A stretch of DNA of 14,376 nt from Suilimivivens sp964402925 (GCA_964402925.1 CAYOED010000084.1:1-14376), one strand, 5' to 3'; shown: positions 6,753-14,188, counted from the first letter of the stretch. A program made the numbers and translations. The notes: a model not told the origin generated them from the letters alone.

Positions 6753-6961
6753 AAATTTTCATCCTCCTTATCAAAAATAAACATTTCTTCAATTGTCACG
6801 CCAAAAAACTGGGATATTTTGTGAGCCAATACCAACGATGCCTTATATTTTCCATTCTCCAGTGAAATAATGGTCTGCCTTGTAACATTAACTGCCTCAG
6901 CAAGCTCTTCCTGGGTGACTTTCCTTTCTTTCCTATACTGCATGATCTTCGTCTGCATCAT
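6749..6961 (-). CDS. XRE family helix-turn-helix regulator
   Basis: This is a 70-residue protein, essentially a single HTH_3 domain (KIMQYRKERKVTQEELAEAVNVTRQTIISLENGKY, then FFGVTIEEMF). It is of the short XRE type with no sensor domain. The start at 6961 is preferred because AAAGGA precedes the two adjacent ATG codons; a six-residue-longer start at 6979 has a poorer, too-close ribosome binding site. It forms an operon with the membrane protein that follows. Three similar operators overlap its promoter, pointing to tight autoregulation. Confidence 0.9.
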   Translation of the reverse strand: MMQTKIMQYRKERKVTQEELAEAVNVTRQTIISLENGKYKASLVLAHKISQFFGVTIEEMFIFDKEDENL

Positions 6962-7017
6962 TTCATTCCTTTCTTCCATCTGCCTTCTGTATAGCGTTAT
7001 CAGATGTCATTTTCTAT

Positions 7018-7081
7018 TGTTTAGCATGCTTTACATTTTTAGTATAGTTTGCTTTACATTATTTGTCAAGCAAACTTTACA
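7018..7081. promoter_or_regulatory. Three phased operators at the XRE promoter
   Basis: Three 18-bp sites of form TGTNNAG-N4-CTTTACA lie at 7018-7035, 7041-7058 and 7064-7081, on an exact 23-bp period. The right half-site CTTTACA is identical in all three. The left halves are TGTTTAG, AGTATAG and TGTCAAG, and the last two hold the complements of the -10 and -35 hexamers. A dimeric XRE protein is the obvious ligand. Confidence 0.75.
7041..7069 (-). promoter_or_regulatory. Promoter of the XRE operon
   Basis: On the minus strand TTGACA (7064-7069), a 17-bp spacer, then TATACT (7041-7046) is a near-consensus sigma-A promoter. Both hexamers lie within operator half-sites, so repressor and RNA polymerase must compete. 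Confidence 0.8.
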
Positions 7082-7128
7082 ATATTTTTTTAAGGCTAAT
7101 ACTGTGCTTCATAAATCATTCTAATATG

Positions 7129-7158
7129 AAAAAAGCGCATATCATTACTGATACACGC
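7129..7158 (-). terminator. Intrinsic terminator of the GH13 gene
   Basis: On the minus strand the arms GCGTGTATCA (7149-7158) and TGATATGCGC (7135-7144) pair over ten positions, with two wobble pairs and a 4-nt loop, then six U residues. It lies 16 nt beyond the stop codon. Confidence 0.85.
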
Positions 7159-7173
7159 CTTTCCTTTTTGAAG

Positions 7174-8484
7174 TTAACGTTCCATTTTCCAGAAGGAAGC
7201 ACTGTAGGGAGGCAATTCACTTCCTCCGCCGAAATCATGCATCTTTCCGCTGATCAAGTCTACTGCCTGTCCGCATCCGGCATCAAAATGTGCCGTAAAA
7301 GGTTCACTGTCTGCATTGATGGCAACCAATACTCTTTCACCTTCTGTCTTTCTCTCAAAGATACATTGTTTATTGGTCAGAACCACTGATCTGAAATCTC
7401 CGTAATTTAAAGCCGGGGATTCTTTCTTTGCCTTTGCCAGTTTACTGATCCATTCGGACAGCTCATTAAATACCGGTTCCTCAAAGCAGGCACGAAGTGC
7501 AGGGTCTCCTTCACTCTTGTTTGCCTTTGCTCCCCATTCGCTTCCATAATATACGCACGGGATACCTGGCATACCAAAGCACAATGCATAAATCAACGGA
7601 AGATGTTTCTCATTACTGAGGATGCTTGCCACCCTTGTTACATCATGGTTATCCACAAAAGACAGCATATGCTTTCCTTTATATAATGTCCAGTTCTCCG
7701 GTCCAAATTGTCTGAGCAGGGAATGAACAATTTCAAACATATTCATGCTGTTGAAGCTGGAGAACAATCCTTTGTAACATTCATAGTTAGTGGCGGAATG
7801 AAGCATACCATCATTCACCAGCCGGTTATAATCCCCGTGAAGCATCTCTCCGAGCAGATAAAAATCCGGTTTCAGCCCCTCCGTAAAGCTTCGAAGCCTC
7901 CTCACAAAATTTTCATCCAGGCAATATGCCACATCCAGACGTAAACCATCAATATCGAATTCATCTACCCAATACTTTACCGCATCCAGAATATGGTCTA
8001 CCACTTCGCCATTTTGAAGATTCAGCTTGACAAGGTCGTAATTGCCTTCCCAGCCTTCATACCATAGACCGTCATTGTAATTTGAATTGCCCTCCAGACT
8101 AATCTTAAACCAATGAAGGAAGGGAGACCTTTCTCTGTTCTTCACCACATCCTGAAATTGATAAAACCCTCTGCCTACATGATTAAACACACCGTCCAAT
8201 ACTACCTTGATTCCATTTTCATGGAGTTTGCGGCAGACCTCTTTAAAATCCTCATTGGTTCCAAGACGGGTATCAATTTTTTTGTAATCCCTGGTATTAT
8301 AACCATGCGTATCAGACTCAAATACCGGAGAGAAGTAAATCGCATCTGCTCCCAGCTTCTTAATATGAGGAATCCATTCCTCCACCTTCTTGATCCTGCT
8401 TGTCAAAACACCATCATTCTCAAACGGTGCTCCGCAAAAGCCTAACGGATAAATCTGATAAAAAACACTTTCATATGCCCACAT
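7174..8484 (-). CDS. GH13 alpha-amylase family glycosidase, cytoplasmic
   Basis: This is a 436-residue TIM-barrel enzyme acting on alpha-glucosidic bonds. The conserved GH13 regions are visible: I DGVFNH (97-102), II GLRLD with nucleophile Asp184, III LGE with acid/base Glu213, and IV FVDNHD with Asp281. HGYNTRDY (60-67) and RLGTNEDF (73-80) are typical of maltodextrin- or cyclodextrin-degrading members. There is no signal peptide and no N-terminal starch-binding domain, so it likely acts on imported oligosaccharides. The ATG at 8484 has AGGAGG 8 nt upstream; a GTG at 8526 would add 14 residues but lacks a good ribosome binding site. A short beta-sandwich C-domain ends the protein. It is monocistronic, with no transporter nearby. 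The exact specificity is unknown. Confidence 0.9.
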   Translation of the reverse strand: MWAYESVFYQIYPLGFCGAPFENDGVLTSRIKKVEEWIPHIKKLGADAIYFSPVFESDTHGYNTRDYKKIDTRLGTNEDFKEVCRKLHENGIKVVLDGVFNHVGRGFYQFQDVVKNRERSPFLHWFKISLEGNSNYNDGLWYEGWEGNYDLVKLNLQNGEVVDHILDAVKYWVDEFDIDGLRLDVAYCLDENFVRRLRSFTEGLKPDFYLLGEMLHGDYNRLVNDGMLHSATNYECYKGLFSSFNSMNMFEIVHSLLRQFGPENWTLYKGKHMLSFVDNHDVTRVASILSNEKHLPLIYALCFGMPGIPCVYYGSEWGAKANKSEGDPALRACFEEPVFNELSEWISKLAKAKKESPALNYGDFRSVVLTNKQCIFERKTEGERVLVAINADSEPFTAHFDAGCGQAVDLISGKMHDFGGGSELPPYSASFWKMER

Positions 8485-8565
8485 ATCTAATGCCTCCTGA
8501 TTTCTCTCGTGGTCATTCCAAGCCACTTCATCCTGAATGTGACTTATGTATTTTGACCTTTTAAC

Positions 8566-8594
8566 AGTTTACCACATTTTTAGTTTGATGTACA
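8566..8594 (-). promoter_or_regulatory. Possible extended -10 promoter of the GH13 gene
   Basis: On the minus strand TGTACA (8589-8594), 17 bp, then TAAACT (8566-8571) preceded by TGG (extended -10). Each hexamer matches the consensus at four of six positions. This leaves a leader of about 75 nt. No cre site was seen nearby. Confidence 0.35.
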
Positions 8595-8808
8595 TAATTC
8601 ATTTTCCCTTGAAGGGCGGTCAATTCGTTCAGGCGGCGCAGGGGATTAGGCGGAGCAATTCCCTTGGTACGCATTCAGTCAATTTGAGAGCAATTTTCAT
8701 TGACCAAATAAGTATTTTTTCAAATTTGAAATTTTCCCCTTCAATTTTTAACTAAAAATCAGTCACATAATTTTTGCCAAAAAAGAGCAAAAAACAGAGA
8801 AATCCCCA

Positions 8809-8993
8809 ATTTCCACAGAGTTATCCACAATGACATCTATGTCACTTCTCCCAAACTGAGTATCTTTTCTTTAAAAATTCGACGTCATTTTTTCAACATC
8901 CTGCATTTTTTGCGCTTTTTATACTTTTTCGAGTCAAATTTCCACAAAAAATCTTATATGTGTAAAAAAAAGAGGCATGTGAAGTTATCCACA
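8809..8993 (+). promoter_or_regulatory. Cluster of DnaA-box-like 9-mers
   Basis: Two perfect TTATCCACA boxes (8821-8829 and 8985-8993) and two ATTTCCACA variants (8809-8817 and 8938-8946) share one orientation in AT-rich DNA. The last lies in the loop and stem of the helicase terminator, so it may be fortuitous. No dnaA, dnaN or rpmH gene is present, so this is not called an origin. Confidence 0.35.
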
Positions 8994-8997
8994 TGCC
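8964..8997 (-). terminator. Intrinsic terminator of the nuclease-helicase gene
   Basis: On the minus strand GGCATGTG (8990-8997) and CACATGCC (8974-8981) form a perfect 8-bp stem with an 8-nt loop, followed after two bases by a run of eight U residues. The stem ends 6 bp beyond the stop codon. Confidence 0.9.
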
Positions 8998-9002
8998 AAA
9001 AG

Positions 9003-11423
9003 TTATAACCATTCATCCCAGAACCGTTCCACTCTGTTTGCAATTTGTTCCAGAGATACTTTTTCATATTCCTTCCACTCTCTTGGAAACATCCTTAAAT
9101 AAGAGTTATTTAAGAATCTCTCATCCAGAAGTGCTATTATTCCAATATCCTCGGCAGTCCTGATGACTCTGCCGGCTGCCTGCAGAACTTTGTTCATGCC
9201 TGGGTATTTATACGCAAAATCAAAGCCATTATCTCCCTGACTGTCAAAGTACCGTTTCAGTATCTCCCGTTCGGTGCAGACCTGGGGAAGACCTGTTCCA
9301 ACAATGACTGCACCAATCAGGCTCTCGTTCTTAAGATCAATGCCTTCGCTGAAAATACCTCCAAGCACACAAAATCCTAACAGTGTACTTCCAGCTTCTC
9401 TGTCCTCCTCAAATTTTGTCAGAAATAATTCTCTGCTTTCTTCGTCCATATGTTCTTCCTGTAATAAGCATTCTACACTGTCATTCAGGAAATAACGGCT
9501 ATATGCATTATATATATTCTGCAGAAATACGTGGGATGGAAAAAAGACCATATAGTTTCCTTCCCGCCTGCATATAATCTTGTGGATATAATCAGCAATA
9601 CGATAGTATTCCTCATCAGAACGTCTGGTATATTTACTTGTCACATCGCTTGCAACAAACAACCCCTTACGCCTATCGTCAAAAACTGAATGAGCATAGA
9701 CTTCATAGTCTCCTTCCTCAGCGCCAAGCAGCTGTTTATAGTATTGAATCGGAAGCAGGGTTGCGGAAAACAAAATCGTGCTCCTTCCCCGCATCATACA
9801 TTCTCTCAGATTTTTGGAAGGATTCACACAGAAAAGCTTTATGACAAATCCACCGTCTGACTCCAGCTGCGTGTAGATTACATAATTTTGGTCCAGTTTG
9901 TCATTAATCAAAAGAAAATGTGAAACTTCAAAATAAAAGTCCAAAACATCCGCTCTTACCGGACTTTCTTCATGATCCTCCAAGTAAGTCTCCATAACAG
10001 AAGAAAGTCTTATAAGCGCTTTCATAAAAGGCGCCGCATCCACATCATCCAGATATGCATAGTCTTCGCATTCCCTTTTCAGTTCCAGAAGTTCCCTGTT
10101 GCACTTCTCCAACTGCCGATATATCTTTCCGTCATACTCCTTTATGATTTTCTTAAGTGCAAGAAAATCTTCTTTTCTAAGGAGCGCACTGTACATCTCC
10201 CTTCCCCTGTCTACCAGATTATGCGCTTCATCTATCAAAAATAGATAGTCTCCCCTTACGCCCTCCTGGAAAAAGCGCTTTAAATAGACGTGTGGATCAA
10301 ACAAATAATTATAATCGCCTATAATAGCATCTGCAAAAAGACTCATGTCAAGACTCATCTCAAAAGGACAGACTTTGTGCTTCTTTGCATAGTCCTCAAT
10401 CACTTCCCGATTAAAGTTGTCTCTGTGAGTCAACAAATCATAAATCGCATCATTAATCCTGTCATAGTGTCCTTTCGCATAAGGGCAATATTCCGGATTA
10501 CACTCTGTTTCTTCCATAAAACATATCTTGTCTTTGGCGGTCAATATGACCGATTTAAGCAAAAGTCCTTTTTGGCGCATCAGTTCAATGGTGTCATCCG
10601 CTACGGTCCTCGTGATGGTCTTCGCTGTCAGATAAAAAATCCTTTCGCCTCTTCCCTCTCCCATGGCTTTCACTGCCGGAAATAAAGTCGATATGGTCTT
10701 CCCCACCCCTGTAGGGGCTTCGATAAATAGTTTTCTTTTATGATATATGGTCTGATAAACATAAGAAGCCAGCTCTTTCTGCCCTTCCCTGTATGCAAAT
10801 GGAAAAGAAAGCTCCTTAATTGACTGAGTACGCTGCTTCTGCCATGTGAACTGGAAATCCGCCCACTTCCTGTACTCTTTCATCAGTCCCTCGAACCACT
10901 CTTTTAGTTCGCTCATCTCATACTCAAAATGAAAGTATTTTATCTCTTCCGTATCAATATTGCAGTAAGTGAGGCGAACTCTGATATGTTTTAGTTCATT
11001 CTGCCTTCCATAAATATATGCATAGCACTGTGCCTGGGCAAGATGTGCCGGAACAGCTTCTTTTATCTTGTGGATATCTCTGTAAGTCCCCTTGATCTCA
11101 TCAATAGTAACCGTCACCAAATCCCGATATGCGGCGGAAATTTCTGTTTCTGTGATTTCCGGTACCTGGGTCAGATCTCCTCCCTGTTGAATGATAATGC
11201 CATCGGCGCGTCCTTCCACGTGTATTTCGTAATCAGCTGTAGTATAAATATGGCGTAAAAGAACCTCCGCGTGATAATCTGAGCCCATGCTCCGCTGTAT
11301 CATGCGGTGAATCCTTCCGCCCTCCTGCATAGCATTTTCAGGAGATGCAGCTCTTCTATTGTCGATATTGCCGGAACGGAGAATAAATTCTACCAAATTC
11401 CTGACAGATACATGTATTTCCAT
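9003..11423 (-). CDS. PDDEXK nuclease-XPD/Rad3-like helicase fusion
   Basis: This is an 806-residue protein. Residues about 1-190 look like a RecB/Cas4-type PDDEXK nuclease: His39 in GRIH, Asp74 in GRADG, DEIK (108-111), and the QAQCYAYIY helix (130-138). A superfamily 2 helicase of the XPD/DinG type follows. Walker A is EAPTGVGKT (235-243), four cysteines (301, 308, 313, 352) are spaced as in the iron-sulfur domain, Walker B is DEAH (398-401), and motif VI is QAAGRVIR (748-755). E. coli DinG lacks this nuclease domain. The protein probably unwinds and trims damaged or branched DNA in the cytoplasm. AAGGA lies about 9 nt before the ATG, and the gene is monocistronic. The helicase assignment is secure; nuclease activity is inferred. 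Confidence 0.88.
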   Translation of the reverse strand: MEIHVSVRNLVEFILRSGNIDNRRAASPENAMQEGGRIHRMIQRSMGSDYHAEVLLRHIYTTADYEIHVEGRADGIIIQQGGDLTQVPEITETEISAAYRDLVTVTIDEIKGTYRDIHKIKEAVPAHLAQAQCYAYIYGRQNELKHIRVRLTYCNIDTEEIKYFHFEYEMSELKEWFEGLMKEYRKWADFQFTWQKQRTQSIKELSFPFAYREGQKELASYVYQTIYHKRKLFIEAPTGVGKTISTLFPAVKAMGEGRGERIFYLTAKTITRTVADDTIELMRQKGLLLKSVILTAKDKICFMEETECNPEYCPYAKGHYDRINDAIYDLLTHRDNFNREVIEDYAKKHKVCPFEMSLDMSLFADAIIGDYNYLFDPHVYLKRFFQEGVRGDYLFLIDEAHNLVDRGREMYSALLRKEDFLALKKIIKEYDGKIYRQLEKCNRELLELKRECEDYAYLDDVDAAPFMKALIRLSSVMETYLEDHEESPVRADVLDFYFEVSHFLLINDKLDQNYVIYTQLESDGGFVIKLFCVNPSKNLRECMMRGRSTILFSATLLPIQYYKQLLGAEEGDYEVYAHSVFDDRRKGLFVASDVTSKYTRRSDEEYYRIADYIHKIICRREGNYMVFFPSHVFLQNIYNAYSRYFLNDSVECLLQEEHMDEESRELFLTKFEEDREAGSTLLGFCVLGGIFSEGIDLKNESLIGAVIVGTGLPQVCTEREILKRYFDSQGDNGFDFAYKYPGMNKVLQAAGRVIRTAEDIGIIALLDERFLNNSYLRMFPREWKEYEKVSLEQIANRVERFWDEWL

Positions 11424-11442
11424 GCTTTATCTTCCTTTTTGC

Positions 11443-11471
11443 AATATGCTTTGGGCACATTCCCATGTAAA
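11443..11471 (-). promoter_or_regulatory. Probable promoter of the nuclease-helicase gene
   Basis: On the minus strand TTTACA (11466-11471), 17 bp, then CATATT (11443-11448). The -35 matches at five of six positions, the -10 at four. The leader would be only about 13 nt, just covering the ribosome binding site. No LexA-like site was seen here. Confidence 0.45.
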
Positions 11472-11473
11472 CA

Positions 11474-11519
11474 GAAGAAAACTCCCTAAAGAGATAGTAA
11501 GCTATCTTCTTCAAGGAGT
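11474..11519 (-). terminator. Intrinsic terminator of the HPr-like gene
   Basis: Arms 11502-11519 and 11481-11497 pair over 17 bp on the minus strand (two wobble pairs, one bulged A) around a CUUA loop. A U-rich run (UUUUCUU) follows. It lies 56 bp past the stop and just upstream of the helicase promoter. Confidence 0.8.
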
Positions 11520-11575
11520 CAATAAGATACTATTTTGTTATGGAAGCATAGACATGCTAAATGTAGACGTTCTTT

Positions 11576-11803
11576 TTAACTTGCCAAAGCAAAGCGGCTA
11601 ACTACCTTTTCAAATTCAGGATTATATCCATCATAGGATACCGTCAGCACCTGTCTTAAATCAAGTCCCAACACTCCAACGATTGATTTGGCATCCACCG
11701 TATACCTGTTGTAAAAAACGTCAATATCAAAATCACATTTTGAAGCGGCGGCTACAAAATCCTTCACCTCATCCAAGTTTAATTTTATTCTTCGCTGCAT
11801 CAT
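11576..11803 (-). CDS. HPr/Crh-like protein lacking the phosphorylatable histidine
   Basis: This is a 75-residue HPr fold. AAASKCDFDIDVFYN (18-32) followed by VDAKSIVGVLGLDL (36-49) matches the HPr core around the regulatory Ser46 site; the equivalent serine is Ser40. At the place of the catalytic His15 motif (HARPA) the protein has NLDEV (9-13), so it cannot carry phosphate from enzyme I. In this it resembles Bacillus Crh, a purely regulatory HPr paralogue. The ATG at 11803 has AAAGGTG 6 nt upstream; a GTG at 11812 is less likely. A strong promoter and a cre-like site precede it. A role in carbon catabolite control is inferred. Confidence 0.8.
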   Translation of the reverse strand: MMQRRIKLNLDEVKDFVAAASKCDFDIDVFYNRYTVDAKSIVGVLGLDLRQVLTVSYDGYNPEFEKVVSRFALAS

Positions 11804-11837
11804 AATTATCACCTTTCTTTCTCCTCAATGCAGGCTA

Positions 11838-11851
11838 TGAAAACGTTTTCC
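11838..11851. promoter_or_regulatory. Near-perfect cre (CcpA) site
   Basis: TGAAAACGTTTTCC matches the palindromic catabolite responsive element TGAAAACGTTTTCA at 13 of 14 positions. It lies about +8 to +21 of the HPr-like gene's promoter, a position where CcpA blocks elongation. Confidence 0.65.
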
Positions 11852-11864
11852 GGTACTCGAAGAA

Positions 11865-11893
11865 AGATTACCACCCCTTTGGGGATTTGTAAA
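11865..11893 (-). promoter_or_regulatory. Promoter of the HPr-like gene
   Basis: On the minus strand TTTACA (11888-11893), 17 bp, then TAATCT (11865-11870). The spacer contains the palindrome CCCC-AAA-GGGG, a possible extra operator. Start of transcription near 11858. Confidence 0.7.
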
Positions 11894-11998
11894 GTTTTTT
11901 TTCCAGTACAATTTTCCAAACTCTGCTGTATACTGGCAGTTGGCGCATTTCTTTCCTGCATAAGCCTATTATTGACAAACAATTTAATTAATATACTG

Positions 11999-12772
11999 CT
12001 ATTCTCCCTGAAATTCCGTCATATACCTGCGGTATCTTAAAGGCAGCATATTGCGCTGAAGTCCATAGTTATTGCGCTCTTTTATTGCTATAGTATGAAA
12101 AAAGCTGCTAAACAGTTCACTGTACTTTTTCTCTCCCTCTGAAAAAGTGTGCTCTGCCTGCTGCATACCTTCCTTTCCGGATACCAGATACCAGTCTCCT
12201 CTCGCAGGGTGCATAGCAAATATACCTCTTATTTCGTCATAAATAACAAAATTCTCAAGAGGCAGCCTGTCCGCAAAATGAGGCGTTATAAATGTAATCA
12301 CATTATTTTTCGGTCCAATAACGGCATATAGGATTCCATTCTCCAATTCCTTAAACCGCAGAAATTCCACATGATAATGCGCTTCATTTGCCGTAAACCG
12401 TGCCAGTTCAAACACTCTGTGAATGTAGGGATTGGAAAGATTTCCCATAAGATCCCTCTTATCTCTCATAGCCAGTCCTGCTGCCACCGCCTTATACACA
12501 GCCTCTCCTTTATCCGGCTGTTCAGATGCAAGCGCCCTGCAGATTGCAAGATACGCCTCTTCTCCAAACTGTTTTATCACCGTCCTTACAACACTGGCTG
12601 CTTTCTTTTCATCTGGAAGGCATGATTCATAGCTTGCAAACAGGCGGTAATTTTCATCTTCCCCGAGACAGATGTGAATCTGCTCATGAGGCTTTTTCTT
12701 AAGGTAAGCATCGTATATTCCCGTAAAGATTCCCTCTAAGGAGTCTTCACAGACCAGATAATATTCCTCCAT
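11999..12772 (-). CDS. TIGR03915 family DNA metabolism protein
   Basis: This 257-residue protein begins with EEYYLVCEDSLEGIFTGIYDAY, close to the YxxDGSFEGLLTAIYEAF-like start of TIGR03915. Also fitting are RFTANEAHYHVEFLRFKEL, HFADRLPLENFVIYDEIRGI, and the C-terminal NMLPLRYRRYMTEF. This family is encoded next to the radical SAM family TIGR03916 and linked by context to uracil-DNA-glycosylase-like proteins; its chemistry is not established. The ATG at 12772 is chosen because GGAGGAG lies about 5 nt upstream; an upstream TTG and ATG have no good site. It lies 44 bp after the radical SAM gene with no terminator between, so both form one operon. Confidence 0.82.
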   Translation of the reverse strand: MEEYYLVCEDSLEGIFTGIYDAYLKKKPHEQIHICLGEDENYRLFASYESCLPDEKKAASVVRTVIKQFGEEAYLAICRALASEQPDKGEAVYKAVAAGLAMRDKRDLMGNLSNPYIHRVFELARFTANEAHYHVEFLRFKELENGILYAVIGPKNNVITFITPHFADRLPLENFVIYDEIRGIFAMHPARGDWYLVSGKEGMQQAEHTFSEGEKKYSELFSSFFHTIAIKERNNYGLQRNMLPLRYRRYMTEFQGE

Positions 12773-12816
12773 CCTCTCCTCCATTCCCAAATATTTACAT
12801 CAAAAACTTTCCCCAT

Positions 12817-14154
12817 TCAGCCACCCGCTGCCTGATGCCAAAGCAACTCATTATTATCATCAAACAGGGACAACTGCCTGCAGGTCATACCATCCTTGTC
12901 AAACGGAAGTTTTTCTTTCGGATTGATCAGATTGCGCGTGATATAGTCCTCCTCTATCTTGGTGGAGTACATCATCTTTCCGTTACAAGTAATGAAGTAT
13001 AGCGCCCTCTTCAAGGTGACTCCTATTTTCTTTAAATCATCAAAATTAAGATTACCGTTTCGCCTTGCTCTTACAATTCTCTGGGCGCTTTTAACGCCGA
13101 TTCCAGGCACCCGCAAAATCGTCTGATAGTCTGCCCGGTTGATTTCAACCGGAAACACTTCCAGATGCCGCAGCGCCCAGTCTGCCTTGGGGTCAAGCAG
13201 TACATTGAAATTGGGTCTGCTTTCACTAAGGAGTTCCTGTGCTTCAAATCCATAAAAGCGTAAGAGCCAGTCCGCCTGATATAACCTGTGCTCCCGCAAA
13301 AGCGGAGGTCCTCCCGGCAACGCCGGCAGCTCCTTGTCCTCATTCACGCTGACGAACGCCGAGTAATACACCCGTTTCAAATCAAACTTTTTGTACAGAT
13401 TCTCCGCTACCATCATAACCTGGTAATCACTTTCCGGCGTGGCGCCTACAATCATCTGAGTAGATTGCCCGGCCGGCACAAAGGAAGGCGCATGTTTATA
13501 TACCATAATCTCATTTTTATTCTGAGTGATTCCCTGCTGTATCTGACGCATAGGAGATAAAATATTCTTGCGGTGCTTGTTGGGCGCCAGCTTCTTAAGT
13601 CCCTCCGCTGTAGGAAGTTCTAAATTGACGCTCATTCGATCTGCTAATAGCCCCAGCCTCTGTACGATCAGCGGATCCGCCCCCGGAATCGCCTTCACAT
13701 GGATATACCCCTGAAAGCGATACAATGTGCGCAGCTTATGCACAGCCTCATAAATCAATTCCATGGTGTAAGTAGGACTATATACAATCCCCGAGCTCAA
13801 AAATAAACCTTCTATATAATTGCGCCGATAAAACTGAATTGTCAGCTCACAGATTTCATCCGGTGTGAAGGTCGCCCTTGGAACGTCATTTGATTTCCGG
13901 TTGATACAGTATTTACAGTCATAAATGCATTCATTGGTAAAAAGAATCTTTAAAAGGGAAATGCATCTTCCGTCCGCCCCAAAACTGTGGCAGATACCTG
14001 CCGCCAAAGTATTACCGATTCCTGTGCCGTCCCCCCTTCGCCCCACGCCGCTTGAGGAACAGGAAACATCATATTTCGCCGCATCTGCAAGGATGCCAAG
14101 TTTTTCCATAATGGACTGATTTTCAGTTGTATGAACAATAAGATTGTTTTCCAT
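12817..14154 (-). CDS. TIGR03916 family putative DNA modification/repair radical SAM protein
   Basis: This 445-residue protein has the radical SAM motif Cx3Cx2C at Cys76, Cys80 and Cys83 (NECIYDCKYC), which would ligate a 4Fe-4S cluster that cleaves S-adenosylmethionine. A helix-hairpin-helix DNA-binding motif lies near residues 340-365 (ILRVPGIGVKSAQRIVRAR). Near the C-terminus QLSLF (427-431) matches the sliding-clamp-binding consensus. This architecture fits TIGR03916, whose substrate is unknown; the helix-hairpin-helix and the partner gene point to DNA. GAGGAG lies 5 nt before the ATG. Two LexA-box-like sites lie upstream. It is first of a two-gene operon. Confidence 0.88.
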   Translation of the reverse strand: MENNLIVHTTENQSIMEKLGILADAAKYDVSCSSSGVGRRGDGTGIGNTLAAGICHSFGADGRCISLLKILFTNECIYDCKYCINRKSNDVPRATFTPDEICELTIQFYRRNYIEGLFLSSGIVYSPTYTMELIYEAVHKLRTLYRFQGYIHVKAIPGADPLIVQRLGLLADRMSVNLELPTAEGLKKLAPNKHRKNILSPMRQIQQGITQNKNEIMVYKHAPSFVPAGQSTQMIVGATPESDYQVMMVAENLYKKFDLKRVYYSAFVSVNEDKELPALPGGPPLLREHRLYQADWLLRFYGFEAQELLSESRPNFNVLLDPKADWALRHLEVFPVEINRADYQTILRVPGIGVKSAQRIVRARRNGNLNFDDLKKIGVTLKRALYFITCNGKMMYSTKIEEDYITRNLINPKEKLPFDKDGMTCRQLSLFDDNNELLWHQAAGG

Positions 14155-14167
14155 AATCGCTCCTCAC

Positions 14168-14181
14168 AGAACATCTGTTTG
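14168..14181. promoter_or_regulatory. LexA-box-like site A
   Basis: AGAACATCTGTTTG resembles the Firmicute SOS box CGAAC-N4-GTTCG: both GAAC and GTT cores are kept with the N4 spacing, eight of ten defined positions matching. It lies over the expected transcription start, just after the -10 (TATAAT, 14183-14188 on the minus strand). Confidence 0.5.
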
Positions 14182-14182
14182 T

Positions 14183-14188
14183 ATTATA
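14183..14188 (-). promoter_or_regulatory. -10 element of the radical SAM operon
   Basis: On the minus strand this is a perfect TATAAT, 29 bp before the start codon. The -35 at 17-bp spacing is poor (CTTTTT, 14206-14211). A second TATAAT at 14201-14206 could serve an alternative start but also lacks a good -35. Confidence 0.5.

Larger units (their letters stand above)
8485..9002. other. Gene-free AT-rich intergenic region
   Basis: No credible coding frame lies here. It holds the GH13 promoter region, a short GC-rich island (about 8612-8660, AGGCGG twice), the 14-bp palindromes TTTCAAATTTGAAA (8718-8731) and TGACAT-CT-ATGTCA (8831-8844), DnaA-box-like 9-mers, and the helicase terminator. Confidence 0.6.

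Noticed and set aside
8546..8755. Plus-strand open frame of 69 codons in the intergenic gap
   Set aside because: No ribosome binding site, no recognisable domain, and composition typical of chance translation of AT-rich DNA; it also runs across the GH13 promoter region.
8701..8760. Possible cre site near the GH13 gene (TGAGAGCAATTTTCA-like)
   Set aside because: It lacks the central CG and has the wrong spacing; the match is weak compared with the clear site at 11838-11851.
11901..11935. CCAGTA/TACTGG inverted repeat after the TIGR03915 gene as a terminator
   Set aside because: The stem is only 6 bp with a long loop, and no U-tract follows it on the strand that would need it.
11971..11996. 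Plus-strand TTGACA followed by TATACT
   Set aside because: The spacer is only 14 bp and it would transcribe antisense into the TIGR03915 gene.
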